From NCBI GenBank assembly GCA_019746975.1, contig JAIERK010000193.1, positions 1 through 43,559 on the forward strand: DNA of 43,559 nucleotides, read 5' to 3'. This document shows, in pieces, positions 15,547 through 24,238 of this stretch; within the stretch, counting starts at the first letter, position 1; every line of letters starts with the position of its first letter. Made by a program: the position numbers and the translations under genes. The notes beneath the pieces are model-generated. The model worked only from the letters and a program-made list of their open reading frames with translations. It ran no database searches and was not told the origin of the DNA. Source of the DNA: Candidatus Obscuribacterales bacterium (GTDB lineage Bacteria; Cyanobacteriota; Vampirovibrionia; Obscuribacterales; Obscuribacteraceae).

Positions 15547-16626
15547 CTAATAGTTCCATGTGGATTGTTCGGCCGACCGCCTTATATATTCACGAATCGC
15601 TGCATCTCGATACCATCCACCCGGTCTTCTATGCGGTCTCATGTAGTAACCGCCGCTGCCAGCCATCCCCTGTTGCCCAGACCACCACCTACCTGCTGAA
15701 TTGCCACCATTGGCGGTTCCATAATGTCCGGGGTTGGAGAACCGATCGATATCGTCCTGGGTTGCGTTGTAGCCACCGCTAAACCGGCGATCGTATCCGC
15801 CGCTGAGTCCTCGACCTTGATTTGATTGCCAGGGCACCTGATTTCCGCTACCGTTAGCCCATCCTTGTTGTTCTGGTATCTGTGCCAGCGAGTTTGCATA
15901 GCCCCCATCGTATAGCTTTACGAGTGTATTGATGTCACGCGATTTTAGCTGTGCAACCTGAGTTTCATTGACTGTTGGGTACATAATGTCGCTGGGGACA
16001 TCTGAATGCCCTTGCAGTCCTAGTGCGTGGCCGACTTCGTGCAAACATGTTTTATACATGTTCGCGTCCGTGAAAGGCCGTCCCATTAGTTCTGTGAGAA
16101 TGCTGATTTGAGCGCGAACCAACTGGCCAGTACCGGAATAGCGATCTGTCTGCACCAGTGTTCGAGTCTGCCCCGCTTCGACTGCTCCGGGCTTGATTGT
16201 AGGACTGTCTGTCCAGGTGCACACTATGTCAGCATTTCGCGGATCGGAAGCTTGTCTCCAGGAAATCAAACCGTTCGATTGACTGGACCACTCATTAAAT
16301 GCTTGCGCAATCATTTGTTTGTAAGCGGGCTTGAAGCCCGGCACGTTGCGTCCGTCTTCGATATAGACGTTAAGCGGCAGGTGGTCGGCTGTCCAGCGAA
16401 AGCTCCCTTCCTGACTGACCTGTCGAAGGTAGTCGTCGGAAGCAGTGCTAGGCGGTATCGTCATAGGCAGTGTCTTGTACCCGGCACGGGGACCAAAGGA
16501 TGCCTGGCAATTCAGCACTCGCGATGAGCGGAGTGGAATCGTAGAGGTGATAGAAATACTGGGAAGAAACAGAACGAATAAAAGAGGCGCCACCAGCGCC
16601 ATTGACCAGAGTCTGCAAGCTGTCAT
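15547..16626 (-). CDS. secreted matrixin-like zinc metalloprotease (M10-type)
   Basis: 359 residues from the ATG at 16624-16626, with GGGGA about 4 nt upstream; a GTG at 16650 is an in-frame alternative. A hydrophobic signal segment covers about 5-25. The metzincin zinc motif H-E-V-G-H-A-L-G-L-Q-G-H is complete and is followed by the Met-turn (SDIMYPT), so the catalytic centre looks intact. The preceding ~150 residues fit the matrixin catalytic core (PLNVYIEDGRNVPGF, AFNEWSSQSNGLISW). No pro-peptide with a cysteine switch is obvious. The last ~110 residues are Gly/Asn/Arg-rich and low-complexity. It should be a secreted or periplasmic endopeptidase. A possibly broken small secreted-protein gene follows it. 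Confidence 0.88.
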   Translation of the reverse strand: MTACRLWSMALVAPLLFVLFLPSISITSTIPLRSSRVLNCQASFGPRAGYKTLPMTIPPSTASDDYLRQVSQEGSFRWTADHLPLNVYIEDGRNVPGFKPAYKQMIAQAFNEWSSQSNGLISWRQASDPRNADIVCTWTDSPTIKPGAVEAGQTRTLVQTDRYSGTGQLVRAQISILTELMGRPFTDANMYKTCLHEVGHALGLQGHSDVPSDIMYPTVNETQVAQLKSRDINTLVKLYDGGYANSLAQIPEQQGWANGSGNQVPWQSNQGRGLSGGYDRRFSGGYNATQDDIDRFSNPGHYGTANGGNSAGRWWSGQQGMAGSGGYYMRPHRRPGGWYRDAAIREYIRRSAEQSTWNY

Positions 16627-16883
16627 AGATTCCCCGAAAATTGATACCACATCTTTCGATGTGTAAGACCCCGCCCCAAGCAGTTTTGCATTGGGTTCTT
16701 AGTTAGAGATGTTTGACTATAAGACCTGGTCTTTTGTTCCGCAGATTGCTGACAAATTGCAGTGGGTCGCTCACTTTCAGTTTAGGACTATGATTTTAGA
16801 GCCGGCGACCAATAACTAACCGGACAATCGACTATAACTGGGCATCATTGACTTAGCAGGTCACCATTTGATAGACAGTCCTT

Positions 16884-18338
16884 ATGACGCCTACCCTTTC
16901 CAAAAATCAGTGGCTAACTGTTAGCATCATTTTCCTGATTGCTATTGTTTCTCGCGCGTTGATGTTTGCCGGCATCGACCTTTACGCCGATGAAGCATAT
17001 TACTGGTTATGGTCCCAGCGGCTTGCTCCGGGGTTTTTCGATAACGCACCACTGGTCGCCTGGCTCGCGGCACCGGTGTCCGGAATCGCTGGGGAGTTCG
17101 GATTTCGTTTGCTCTTTATAGTAGTTGGTGCTGTTCCTCTCATATTTGCTGCTCTAATGGCGCATGAGCTAACTGACAGTGACAACGCACCCGCGTTGTC
17201 TGCGCTCTTATGTGCAGTGGCGCCTATGCTGCTGGTGGCTTGCTCACTGGCACTGACCGATGCGCTGCACATAGCTCTGTATTCGGCGGCTACATGGCTT
17301 TTTGTCAGGGCTCGCGGTACGAATTGGCTTTGGCTCGGAGTTGCGTGGGGTCTGTCAATGCTCACCAAATGGAACTCACTTTTTCTGGCACCATCTGTAA
17401 TACTGGGTGCATGCTTAGATTCCTCCTTGCGCCGAGAGCTTCTGAAATGCTGGCCGTACCTTGGTCTGCTCGCAGGCTTATTGATCTTTTCTCCCTTTGT
17501 GATTTGGAATTGGCAGCACAACTGGATTACGTTCATGTTCCAATTCGATCATGCCACCAGGCATGAATCGACTGGCTGGGGCGGGTCTTTGCTGAATTAC
17601 ATTGCCTCTGTTGCGGTTGGTGCAGGTCCTGCAGTACTATTGGCTGCTCCGGCTTTTTGGGTGCATCGAAAGAGCAGCGTTGAGCGCTCTTCGCCTTGGC
17701 TCCGGCTGGCTTCCGCCACGCTCTTGCCATTTCTTTCTATGGGCTGTCTTTCTATCGTCGGTAAGGTCGAGTTCAATTGGCCGGCGATGTATTATCCTGG
17801 TTTGCTCGCTGCTGCTGCATCTTTTGCGTGTACAAGCACCTTTCGTTGGAGCCGACCGGTCGTGACTTCGTGCGTGATACTAAGTATGATGGCTGTCCTT
17901 TTGTACGGTTTCGAGTTGAGAAAACCGACTCTGCTGCCTGCTACTTCATCAATGATTCACAGATTTCATGGCTGGCCGCAACAGGCTCGTGCGCTTGCCA
18001 AATACAAAGACCACTATGTCATTACGTCGAACTATCAGATCGCTTCTCATCTCGCATACTACGGCGGTTTTCACCGTTTTTCCCCGACTTTCGGCCGGGC
18101 ATCTCAATTCAATATTTGGAATGAAACTCCTCTGGCGTCGGACCTCGAATGCCTTGTTGTCTCTCTTCGGCCTCTTACTGATACAGAGCGTCAAAAATTC
18201 AAGGTCAAACCATCAAGCGAAAAAACGCTCAATGCATTCTTTTCGGGTACGCGCATCCGTCGCCTGTGGTTATACCTCACAGACGGAGCCCCCGACATGC
18301 AAAAGAGCACCTCGTTAGGTCGTTGGGTCGACCCGTAA
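16884..18338 (+). CDS. ArnT/PMT_2-like membrane glycosyltransferase (GT39-type)
   Basis: 484 residues with about eleven hydrophobic helices. The first loop has the family signature: the D-E pair in DLYADEAYYWLWSQ, then GFFDNAPLVAWLAAP. Later landmarks are LALTDALHIALYS, LTKWNSLFLAPS and a 100-residue C-terminal soluble part. This family transfers a sugar from a polyprenyl-phosphate carrier on the outer face of the membrane; the acceptor is unknown. The ATG at 16884 lacks a strong Shine-Dalgarno. It is monocistronic and convergent with the TetR gene, 5 bp apart, with no obvious terminator between. Confidence 0.87.
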   Translation: MTPTLSKNQWLTVSIIFLIAIVSRALMFAGIDLYADEAYYWLWSQRLAPGFFDNAPLVAWLAAPVSGIAGEFGFRLLFIVVGAVPLIFAALMAHELTDSDNAPALSALLCAVAPMLLVACSLALTDALHIALYSAATWLFVRARGTNWLWLGVAWGLSMLTKWNSLFLAPSVILGACLDSSLRRELLKCWPYLGLLAGLLIFSPFVIWNWQHNWITFMFQFDHATRHESTGWGGSLLNYIASVAVGAGPAVLLAAPAFWVHRKSSVERSSPWLRLASATLLPFLSMGCLSIVGKVEFNWPAMYYPGLLAAAASFACTSTFRWSRPVVTSCVILSMMAVLLYGFELRKPTLLPATSSMIHRFHGWPQQARALAKYKDHYVITSNYQIASHLAYYGGFHRFSPTFGRASQFNIWNETPLASDLECLVVSLRPLTDTERQKFKVKPSSEKTLNAFFSGTRIRRLWLYLTDGAPDMQKSTSLGRWVDP

Positions 18339-18343
18339 CATCA

Positions 18344-18955
18344 TTATGTCGATGGGTTGAGCGCACCCAGGTCGCTTTGAATTCCCTTGAGAAACACCGA
18401 AGTAGCGACATCCGCAAACTCATGCGCTGAGAAAGGACCGTTAGGTTTGAACCATGTGTAAGTCCAGTTGATCGCACCCATCAAGTACATTGCCAGTGAC
18501 GTGCGCATTGGTTCCGTAAGGTCCGGACGCAGCTTTTCGAGGATGTCTTTGATGATTTGCAGGATGGATTTCTCAAGTCTTTTGATAGTCGACTGTTGTT
18601 CTACTGATAAACAATGAAGATCGTTGAGCAGGACTATGTGTTTGTTGCGAGAGTCCATGTAGAGATTCATAAGCGCCCGAATAAGGCTTTGTAGCTGACT
18701 CTGCGGTTGATCGGCGTGCTGGAGGGCATCATTGGCGGTGCCTACCAGTAGCTCGCAATGACTATGCAACATGTCATATAGCAACGCATCTTTGGATGGG
18801 TAGTAGTGATAGAGCAGCGCCTTGGAGACTCCGCATCGCTGCGCTATGTCAGCGATGGAAGTGCCGTCGAAGCCCTTCTTCGCGAACATAGTTGCCGCCG
18901 TGTCCAGAATCTCCTGACGTCTCTGCTCGTAATTGTCAGCGCGTGGTCTCGCCAT
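18344..18955 (-). CDS. TetR/AcrR-family transcriptional repressor
   Basis: 203 residues. The N-terminal helix-turn-helix is typical (ILDTAATMFAKKGFDGTSIA, DIAQRCGVSKALLYHYYPSK). The all-helical C-terminal ligand domain covers about 75-200 and resembles the FadR/KstR2 type, whose ligands are often acyl-CoAs; that similarity is by eye only. It starts 13 bp after the diiron oxygenase stop, so both are one operon. This suggests feedback control through the CGACCGGTC site that overlaps the operon promoter at 20138-20165. Confidence 0.92.
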   Translation of the reverse strand: MARPRADNYEQRRQEILDTAATMFAKKGFDGTSIADIAQRCGVSKALLYHYYPSKDALLYDMLHSHCELLVGTANDALQHADQPQSQLQSLIRALMNLYMDSRNKHIVLLNDLHCLSVEQQSTIKRLEKSILQIIKDILEKLRPDLTEPMRTSLAMYLMGAINWTYTWFKPNGPFSAHEFADVATSVFLKGIQSDLGALNPST

Positions 18956-18968
18956 CGGTCACACCCAC

Positions 18969-20093
18969 TTAGAATATGGGAACGATCTTTTCAGCATCGA
19001 ATGCTACATCTTCACCTTCGACATCGATCTCAGGCAGCGCGGGGAATTTGACTCCATGCGGCTCCACGATGGTCTTCAGCCGTACGACAGCTGTGCGCCA
19101 ATTCTCCCTTCTTTCTTCCAAATCGAGGATGCCGAATCCGGCAGACCGGGCTACATCTTCCAACATGCGCTGGGCGGGGAGGAATGTTTTTGGCAGTTGC
19201 CAGAACTCTTCGGGTGGCTCGTACAGGATACCGGAGAGGAAAATAAATCCTGCGCGGAACTGCTTGGTGACAGTGTCTTTCTCTTCCTGGGTCATCCTGG
19301 GGAGGACCTCTTTGAGCAATGCCAGGCAGAAGCTCAGGTGTCGACCTTCATCGCGACCGATGTTGCGGAAAGCTTCTTTGAACACAGGAATTGTGGTGTT
19401 CTGATACATGCTGTGGAACAGCGTTGAAGATGCGACTTCTCCGAAGAGGAAGGAGCTGAAGAGAATTCCCATGGGGTACATCTCGACTGCCTTTTTGTAT
19501 CCCCTCCAATAGCGGGCACCATTGTGATAAAGCCATTCGATGTTATTGCGAGCCAGCTTACCGAGCAGCGTCTCGGGTTCGTACCCCAGAGGACCGTTGG
19601 GTGTCAGTAGCGTGATTGCCTTTCCACAGACCTCTTCGTGATTCATTTCATCGCGGGTAACCGAGAAAAAGCATTTTCGAATTGCGTCCTCTTCATGCGT
19701 CTCGTAAGCATGAATCATGGCTCGTGCGAAGACCGCCGGACCGGACGCATCGAAAACAGAAAGTAGCGCGAACCAATAGGATATGGCGTAACGCTGGTCC
19801 AGAGTCAGACTTTCGACGTCTAGAGTATCCCAGGGAAGTTGCGCCGGCGACCAACCCGGATCTCGCGAGCTGTCGTAGATCTCCATCAGTCGCGGAGTCT
19901 CGACGCGCCAGTCGAATGGAAAAATGTTGAGCCTGTCGGTGATCGCGGGAGCGTCCTCCTTGTTGAGCAAGAGCTCTTCGGGGTTCGGCATGGCATCAAA
20001 TTTTTCTGGTGCGTTGACTATGTTCTCTTCCTTTATAGTAGATGAGGAAGAACCCACCACTGCACCTGAATTTCCATTGAGTTTCTTTGACAT
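18969..20093 (-). CDS. ferritin-like diiron oxygenase/oxidase of unknown substrate
   Basis: 374 residues. The ferritin-like four-helix core keeps a full set of diiron ligands: an acidic cluster around E131-E135, E149-M-N-H152 (E-x-x-H), E219, and E249-G-R-H252 (second E-x-x-H). The spacing and size fit the AurF-like and R2-like diiron oxygenases, which activate O2 to hydroxylate or oxidise a substrate. I cannot assign a substrate. The first ~45 residues are polar and disordered-looking (Ser-rich). It is the first gene of an operon with a TetR repressor. That arrangement and the acyl-type repressor hint at lipid or xenobiotic oxidation, which is inference. Confidence 0.8.
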   Translation of the reverse strand: MSKKLNGNSGAVVGSSSSTIKEENIVNAPEKFDAMPNPEELLLNKEDAPAITDRLNIFPFDWRVETPRLMEIYDSSRDPGWSPAQLPWDTLDVESLTLDQRYAISYWFALLSVFDASGPAVFARAMIHAYETHEEDAIRKCFFSVTRDEMNHEEVCGKAITLLTPNGPLGYEPETLLGKLARNNIEWLYHNGARYWRGYKKAVEMYPMGILFSSFLFGEVASSTLFHSMYQNTTIPVFKEAFRNIGRDEGRHLSFCLALLKEVLPRMTQEEKDTVTKQFRAGFIFLSGILYEPPEEFWQLPKTFLPAQRMLEDVARSAGFGILDLEERRENWRTAVVRLKTIVEPHGVKFPALPEIDVEGEDVAFDAEKIVPIF

Positions 20094-20137
20094 GGCGATC
20101 TCTTATAAGGATGTTGGGGATTTCAATATCACAATCG

Positions 20138-20165
20138 ATTATTAATTAACCAACCGACCGGTCAA
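20138..20165 (-). promoter_or_regulatory. promoter with overlapping TetR-type operator, diiron-TetR operon
   Basis: On the minus strand TTGACC (20160-20165), a 16-bp spacer and AATAAT (20138-20143) make a good sigma70 promoter about 45 bp before the diiron start. The 8-bp palindrome GACCGGTC (20156-20163) straddles the -35 box. CGACCGGTC is shared with the aldo/keto reductase promoter. A second TATAAT (20171-20176) lies just upstream and could be an alternative -10. Confidence 0.55.
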
Positions 20166-20306
20166 CAAATATTATAGACGAATTTTTGAGTTTATGAGTA
20201 GAGTTTATGAAGAAAAAACGGTGACAAGATCGAGGACCATAGCGTTGCGTCGTTTTTGAGCCACAAACGCATTAGTTGGCGCCTGCACTAGAAATTGAGA
20301 GGAGTT

Positions 20307-21380
20307 ATGACTTCAGACAAGCCTTTGAGAGTGGCCCTGCTTGGATTCGGCGTCGCTGGCTCCATCTTTCACGCTCCGTTGATAGCTTCAACAGCGGGTT
20401 TGGAGCTCACGGCAATTGTCACTGCCAACGAAGAGCGGCGGTCTAAGGCGTTCAAGCTGTATCCGGATGCGAAGCTGCTCAATTCTTCCGACGAAGTTTT
20501 TGCTAACCGAGAGAATTACGACGCCGTCGTGATTGCAGCGCCTAACGTGCAACATGCGCCTCTGACAAAAACCGCTCTGAGTCTTGGACTTCATACTGTT
20601 GTGGATAAACCTATGGCGATTTCGGTGGCAGAAGCGGAAGAGCTTCTCTTGCATGCACAGCGCTTCGAAGCGGTGTTGACGGTGTTTCAAAATCGCCGTT
20701 GGGACAACGACTTTCTCACAATCCGGCATTTGATCTCGGAGAACGCGATTGGAAAGGTGATTCGCTTCGAGTCACATTTCGAGCGTTGGCGTCCGAAAGT
20801 CAATAAAACTGCCTGGCGAGAGCAAACGGCAACCGACCTTGGCGGCGGTCTGCTTTTCGACTTAGGTAGCCATCTGATTGATCAGGCGCTCTTGCTGTTC
20901 GGCGAGCCGGAGAACGTTTATTGCGAGCGAGAGAAAAGAAGAGATGGCGCTGTAACCGATGACGACACTTTTATCGCCATCAAATTCAAGAGCGGCACAA
21001 TCGCTCATCTTTGGGTCAATTCGTTGTCTGCGATAAGAGCGCCCAGATTCCGCGTGCTTGGATTGGAAGGCAGTTATGAGAAGTGGGGGCTTGACCCGCA
21101 AGAGGATGCGCTGCGGCTTGGCGAACTTCCAGCCGGTCCTGATTGGGGAGTGGAGCCGGAATCGCGTTGGGGCGAGTTGGTCACTGACAACAACGGCGAC
21201 CCAATAGAGACTCGGCTGGAAACTCACCGGGGCAATTATCCGGCGTTTTATCAGGCCTTCGAAGAGTCGGTAAGAACAGGTTGCCGCCCGCCAGTCGAGC
21301 CTTCCGATGCGCTTAAAACGATGCAAGTAATCGATGCGGCGATTAGATCGTCGGAGTCCAGAGTTGCAGCAACGATTTAG
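20307..21380 (+). CDS. Gfo/Idh/MocA-family NAD(P)-dependent oxidoreductase
   Basis: 357 residues from the ATG at 20307, preceded by GAGAGGAG; the TTG at 20295 falls on the Shine-Dalgarno. The Rossmann nucleotide motif is VALLGFGVAGSIFHAPLI and the family E-K-P loop appears as VVDKPMA, with K in place. The C-terminal alpha/beta domain contains DLGGGLLFDLGSHLIDQAL, holding the D-x-G-x-H substrate-side motif. It resembles YdgJ/IolW-type inositol or sugar dehydrogenases, but the substrate cannot be set from sequence alone. It is divergent from the diiron operon with a ~210-bp shared upstream region. Confidence 0.9.
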   Translation: MTSDKPLRVALLGFGVAGSIFHAPLIASTAGLELTAIVTANEERRSKAFKLYPDAKLLNSSDEVFANRENYDAVVIAAPNVQHAPLTKTALSLGLHTVVDKPMAISVAEAEELLLHAQRFEAVLTVFQNRRWDNDFLTIRHLISENAIGKVIRFESHFERWRPKVNKTAWREQTATDLGGGLLFDLGSHLIDQALLLFGEPENVYCEREKRRDGAVTDDDTFIAIKFKSGTIAHLWVNSLSAIRAPRFRVLGLEGSYEKWGLDPQEDALRLGELPAGPDWGVEPESRWGELVTDNNGDPIETRLETHRGNYPAFYQAFEESVRTGCRPPVEPSDALKTMQVIDAAIRSSESRVAATI

Positions 21381-21700
21381 CAAAAGCCAGCGTACATCAG
21401 TCGCGACTGAACTTTTCGCTAATGTAGTTGCTTGAGTCCCGCGTTGCGGTTGTCAAAGAAGCCTGAACTCGTAAGCAGAGTTTTCGGAGTATTTATTCTT
21501 GATGTGAACGATTCTCTTGGAACGATCCTTGCGGAAACGTTTCCGCCGTGAACACAAATGATCTCGCGCATCGGAGCCTTTCTGGGACCGTCGACATCTC
21601 GCCGGCCATCGAGCGAGTTGGGATACTTCGAGTCGGCGATTGAGACATTGAGCGAAAGAATCAGGTTAACGCTGCTGAACAAAATTGTTTGCTCGACCGA

Positions 21701-21856
21701 CTACGCCACCGTAATCAGTGGCACGTAAACATTCACAGCCTGAGGCAGCACGCGCACCGCAACCGGTGCCTGCCCAAATACGTCTCCGTCCAGCATCGTT
21801 GATGGTTGTGTGTTTGAAAAATTATTGCCCACTGGCTCGAACAGCTGCCAGGAGCA
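21701..21856 (-). pseudogene. C-terminal remnant of a YegS-like diacylglycerol/lipid kinase
   Basis: On the minus strand, 51 codons directly after the stop of the YaiI/DUF188 gene, and in its frame, read ...WQLFEPVG, PSTMLDGDVFGQAPVAVRVL, PQAVNVYVPL and end at TAG 21701-21703. The D-G-D-V-F-G-x-[AT]-P-V-x-x-x-V-L-P-x-A-x-x-V-x-V-P pattern is the usual C-terminal end of YegS/diacylglycerol-kinase family lipid kinases. The catalytic domain is absent, so this is a decayed fragment. The rest of the gap (21381-21700) shows no gene I can support. Confidence 0.6.
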
Positions 21857-22312
21857 CTATTTCTTAAGCAACTTCGTCAGTTCTCGATCGAGGCTATTAG
21901 CAAAGCTACGCTTCTCTTTATCGCCGAATGGTTTGTTGAATGTCTTGATCTCGCCGGTTTCTCTCAAATCATGAGAGAGATTACGAACAGATACTCTCTC
22001 TCCAATATTCTCTTCGGTATATATGTCGCCGCGTGGATTAATCGCAACGATGCTGCGCTCCACGAGCCGAGCTGCAAGCAGAATGTCTTGTGTGACGACC
22101 AGATCGGTCGTCCCTGAATTCTCCGCTATGTGGTCGTCTGCAATGTCCGGACCAGCCGCCACCACGACGGTGCTAAAGAGCTCTGTCGTCGGAATTCCCA
22201 ACGCCTTGTTGGCGACAAAAATGGTCTTCACCTTAAGGCGCAGAGCCGCTTTGATAATAATGTCTCTAACGGCGCCCGGGCAGGCATCCGCATCCACCCA
22301 AATCTTAACCAC
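21857..22312 (-). CDS. yaiI: YaiI/YqxD (UPF0178, DUF188) family protein
   Basis: 151 residues from a GTG at 22310-22312 (AGAGAAG upstream), which matches the usual family start at (M)xKIWVDADACP; an ATG at 22345 would add 11 residues. Family landmarks are IWVDADACPGAVRDII, TELFSTVVVAAGPDIADDHI, LVVTQDILLAARLVE and INPRGDIYTEENIGERV. The fold is PIN-like with conserved acidic residues; no activity is firmly assigned. Its stop is followed in frame by a lipid-kinase remnant, suggesting a deletion joined the two. Confidence 0.9.
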   Translation of the reverse strand: MVKIWVDADACPGAVRDIIIKAALRLKVKTIFVANKALGIPTTELFSTVVVAAGPDIADDHIAENSGTTDLVVTQDILLAARLVERSIVAINPRGDIYTEENIGERVSVRNLSHDLRETGEIKTFNKPFGDKEKRSFANSLDRELTKLLKK

Positions 22313-22406
22313 TATTGCTTCTCTAGATTTCGACTGTTTAAGCATAGCCGATTACTTGGACCTGCTCTTAATGTTTCGATTCAAAATTCACATAGGTCCG
22401 AATGAA

Positions 22407-22443
22407 AAGAGCCGCCCGGGCTCCTGGATCCCGGACGGCTCTT
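22407..22443 (-). terminator. stem-loop terminator, best oriented for minus-strand transcripts
   Basis: The stem AAGAGCCG-x-CCGGG (22407-22420) pairs with CCCGG-x-CGGCTCTT (22430-22443), with one mismatch and a 9-nt loop. Read on the minus strand it is followed by TTTTC. No plus-strand gene lies upstream, so it would end a minus-strand transcript from the tiny ORFs at 22689-22879. Confidence 0.6.
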
Positions 22444-22688
22444 AGCTTCGCGAATTGGCCTATCGTCAACTGGATGGGGAAGGGGGTCTATGGATTCCGT
22501 CCCGCATTTTTCGATAGTTCAATTGCAACGATTTTTTGACGGATGCTTTGCGCAAAACCTTTCTCAAAGTTTTTGCAGCTAACCTTCTCATCTGCCTGAA
22601 TCAATGATTCTAAGTTTGGTACTGTCTTGGCAGATGATCTACTTCGAGAGAGACATTCGATGTGTACGGAAAGGATTGTTTGGTGCTC

Positions 22689-22778
22689 TCACGTCTCTTT
22701 TTGTAGGGATGAAGCGGTGCTGCGCTTCCGTCGTTTCGTTTTCTTACCTCCCTTCTTGCTGTCCGATGGTTTTATCAT
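22689..22778 (-). CDS. possible 29-residue Lys/Arg-rich ORF
   Basis: The ATG at 22776-22778 overlaps the TGA of the 34-codon ORF just upstream (ATGA). The peptide is highly basic (MIKPSDSKKGGKKTKRRKRS, then TASSLQKET). Its frame is open for 31 further codons upstream of the ATG. It may be a coupled small ORF, or the C-terminal part of one gene with a shifted frame. A terminator oriented for this strand lies downstream. No family recognised. Confidence 0.3.
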   Translation of the reverse strand: MIKPSDSKKGGKKTKRRKRSTASSLQKET

Positions 22779-22879
22779 CGCTCTCGAGAGCGTAAGGAAA
22801 ACGTCAATATTTTCCCACCGATACTTAAGACTTCCTTGCGCTTGTGAATCCAGTCTGCGCCCAGCTCTGAATTAGGCAT
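22775..22879 (-). CDS. possible 34-residue ORF
   Basis: The ATG at 22877-22879 opens a frame reading MPNSELGADWIHKRKEVLSI, then GGKILTFSLRSRER, ending at a TGA that overlaps the next ATG. No Shine-Dalgarno is visible. The composition looks coding. It and the next ORF are the only candidate genes in the 745-bp gap 22346-23090. A CGCGTTT-(8 nt)-AAACGCG hairpin (22925-22946) followed by T-rich sequence on the minus strand lies just upstream. Confidence 0.28.
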   Translation of the reverse strand: MPNSELGADWIHKRKEVLSIGGKILTFSLRSRER

Positions 22880-23090
22880 CGAATTTTTGGATGGTAGAAA
22901 CCAAGGTATATATTGAAAGAAAAACGCGTTTAACCAAAAAAACGCGCCGCTGTGGAGCGTGTCGATAAGATACAGAAAAGCCCTATGAGTCTACATCTTC
23001 AATTGGTGCTATCTGCTCTGATAACTCTTTGCGGATCGATTGCAATGTCTGAATGGTTATGACAGACTTTTCTTTTTGAGACTCGGTGCA

Positions 23091-23564
23091 ATGAAAACAA
23101 ACGCGGCCAGGCTGTTGGACAACTTACAAGTCACGTATTCTCTTCGAGAATACGAAGTTGATATAGATGATCTTTCTGCTCAGGCTGTTGCTACGAAGAT
23201 TGGATTTCCAATAGAGCAGGTGTTCAAGACGCTGGTGGTTCAGGGTAACAAGACTGGAGTTTGCCTCGCGGTAGTGCCTGGCGACATGCAAGTCGATCTG
23301 AAGGCGCTGGCAAAAATTAGTGGTAACTCTGATGCCAAGCTTGCTGCGCTCAAGGATGTCGAGAGTCTGACTGGATACATAAGAGGCGGCGTAACGGCAT
23401 TGGCGTGCAAAAAGCCCTATCCGGTTTTTGCACATGAAACTATCGAGCTATTTGATGAGATTTCTATCTCTGCAGGGCAAAGAGGCACCCAAATCATTAT
23501 TTCGCCGCAAGATTATCTTTCCGCAGTCAAGGCGACCGTAGGCGATATAGCCAAGGACGAATAA
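23091..23564 (+). CDS. ybaK: YbaK/EbsC-type aminoacyl-tRNA editing protein (Cys-tRNA(Pro)/Cys-tRNA deacylase)
   Basis: 157 residues from the ATG at 23091, the usual family length; the longer TTG frame from 23040 is unlikely. Landmarks are MKTNAARLLDNLQVTYSLRE, FKTLVVQG, CLAVVPGDMQVDLKALAKIS, the G-Y-x-x-G-G segment (TGYIRGGVTALA), FAHETIELFDEISISAGQRG and the C-terminal L-x-V-K-A-x-V-G-D-I-A. K47-like in VFKTLVV is the family's essential lysine. The protein removes Cys misattached to tRNA(Pro). It appears to be transcribed alone. Confidence 0.92.
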   Translation: MKTNAARLLDNLQVTYSLREYEVDIDDLSAQAVATKIGFPIEQVFKTLVVQGNKTGVCLAVVPGDMQVDLKALAKISGNSDAKLAALKDVESLTGYIRGGVTALACKKPYPVFAHETIELFDEISISAGQRGTQIIISPQDYLSAVKATVGDIAKDE

Positions 23565-23729
23565 TTACCGAACCTCCCTACAGTTGGCGATTTTAGCTTC
23601 TTTTTGTACGAGGCGAGCACTTTCTCTTCTCCTGGGTATATTAAGGATCGAGCTGGTCAATGCTTACCTCATCTCGTGCAAGTACAACTTGCCGAATGTC
23701 TAGTCGGTGATTCGGAGGATGACACAACT

Positions 23730-24032
23730 ATGGACGAAAAGACACGTAGGCAAATGGAACAACAAGCAATTGCGCGGCAAGATAGAGAACGGGCCGAACG
23801 TCGCCAGAAAGAAGAAATGGAACGCAGACGCCGCGATGAAGACCACAATCGCTTCCGTATGCAGCAAATGGCGCTTGAGAAGCAAAATGAAGGCAAGAAA
23901 AAGGAAGAGCTGGAGATTGCCAAACGAAACGATGCCTTTCTCGATGAGCTGGAAGCTAAGAAGAATGCTGACGAGCGTGAGGCATTTCTCAATCGGCAAC
24001 AGGGCGGCAACAATAACAACAGCAACTTCTGA
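23730..24032 (+). CDS. small highly charged coiled-coil protein
   Basis: 100 residues from the ATG at 23730, which follows CGGAGG at 11-nt spacing; the open frame continues upstream to a TTG at 23604 but that part does not look coding. Residues 1-85 are almost all Glu, Lys, Arg, Gln, Ala and Met in heptad-like order and should form one long helix or coiled coil. The tail is GGNNNNSNF. No signal peptide or membrane segment. Function unknown. A strong terminator follows. Confidence 0.6.
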   Translation: MDEKTRRQMEQQAIARQDRERAERRQKEEMERRRRDEDHNRFRMQQMALEKQNEGKKKEELEIAKRNDAFLDELEAKKNADEREAFLNRQQGGNNNNSNF

Positions 24033-24069
24033 TCGTTTGATCAAAGTGTAGGACTGCTTTAACGACACT

Positions 24070-24109
24070 ATATTCGGTGCCACATGCGTGGCATCGAATA
24101 TTTGTTTTT
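24070..24109 (+). terminator. rho-independent terminator
   Basis: A 14-bp stem (24070-24083 and 24088-24101, one G-T pair) with loop ATGC, followed by TTGTTTTTA. It lies 37 bp after the coiled-coil protein stop. Confidence 0.88.
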
Positions 24110-24238
24110 ATTCAACCCTTATTCTGATGTGAACAGTCGTGACAGGTTGCATTTAATGTTGTCGTAAATCGAGTGCTACCCGGTATCATGTCTCAATCTT
24201 TAGAATCACTGAGACTCGAACGTCAGGGAGGAAAGACG

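Noticed and set aside
17853..17861. Another CGACCGGTC copy
   Set aside because: It lies deep inside the coding region of the 16884-18338 glycosyltransferase with no promoter nearby.
21419..21682. Minus-strand 87-codon ORF after the lipid-kinase remnant
   Set aside because: Begins at TTG without a ribosome-binding site and shows no recognisable motif; it may be further decayed DNA but cannot be supported.
22604..22875. Plus-strand ORFs of 63 and 82 codons
   Set aside because: Cys/Ser/Leu-rich with no Shine-Dalgarno; the minus strand in the same place is the better coding candidate and has a terminator.
23604..23729. N-terminal extension of the charged coiled-coil protein from a TTG
   Set aside because: The extension is not coding-like, and an ATG at 23730 behind CGGAGG starts the charged region.
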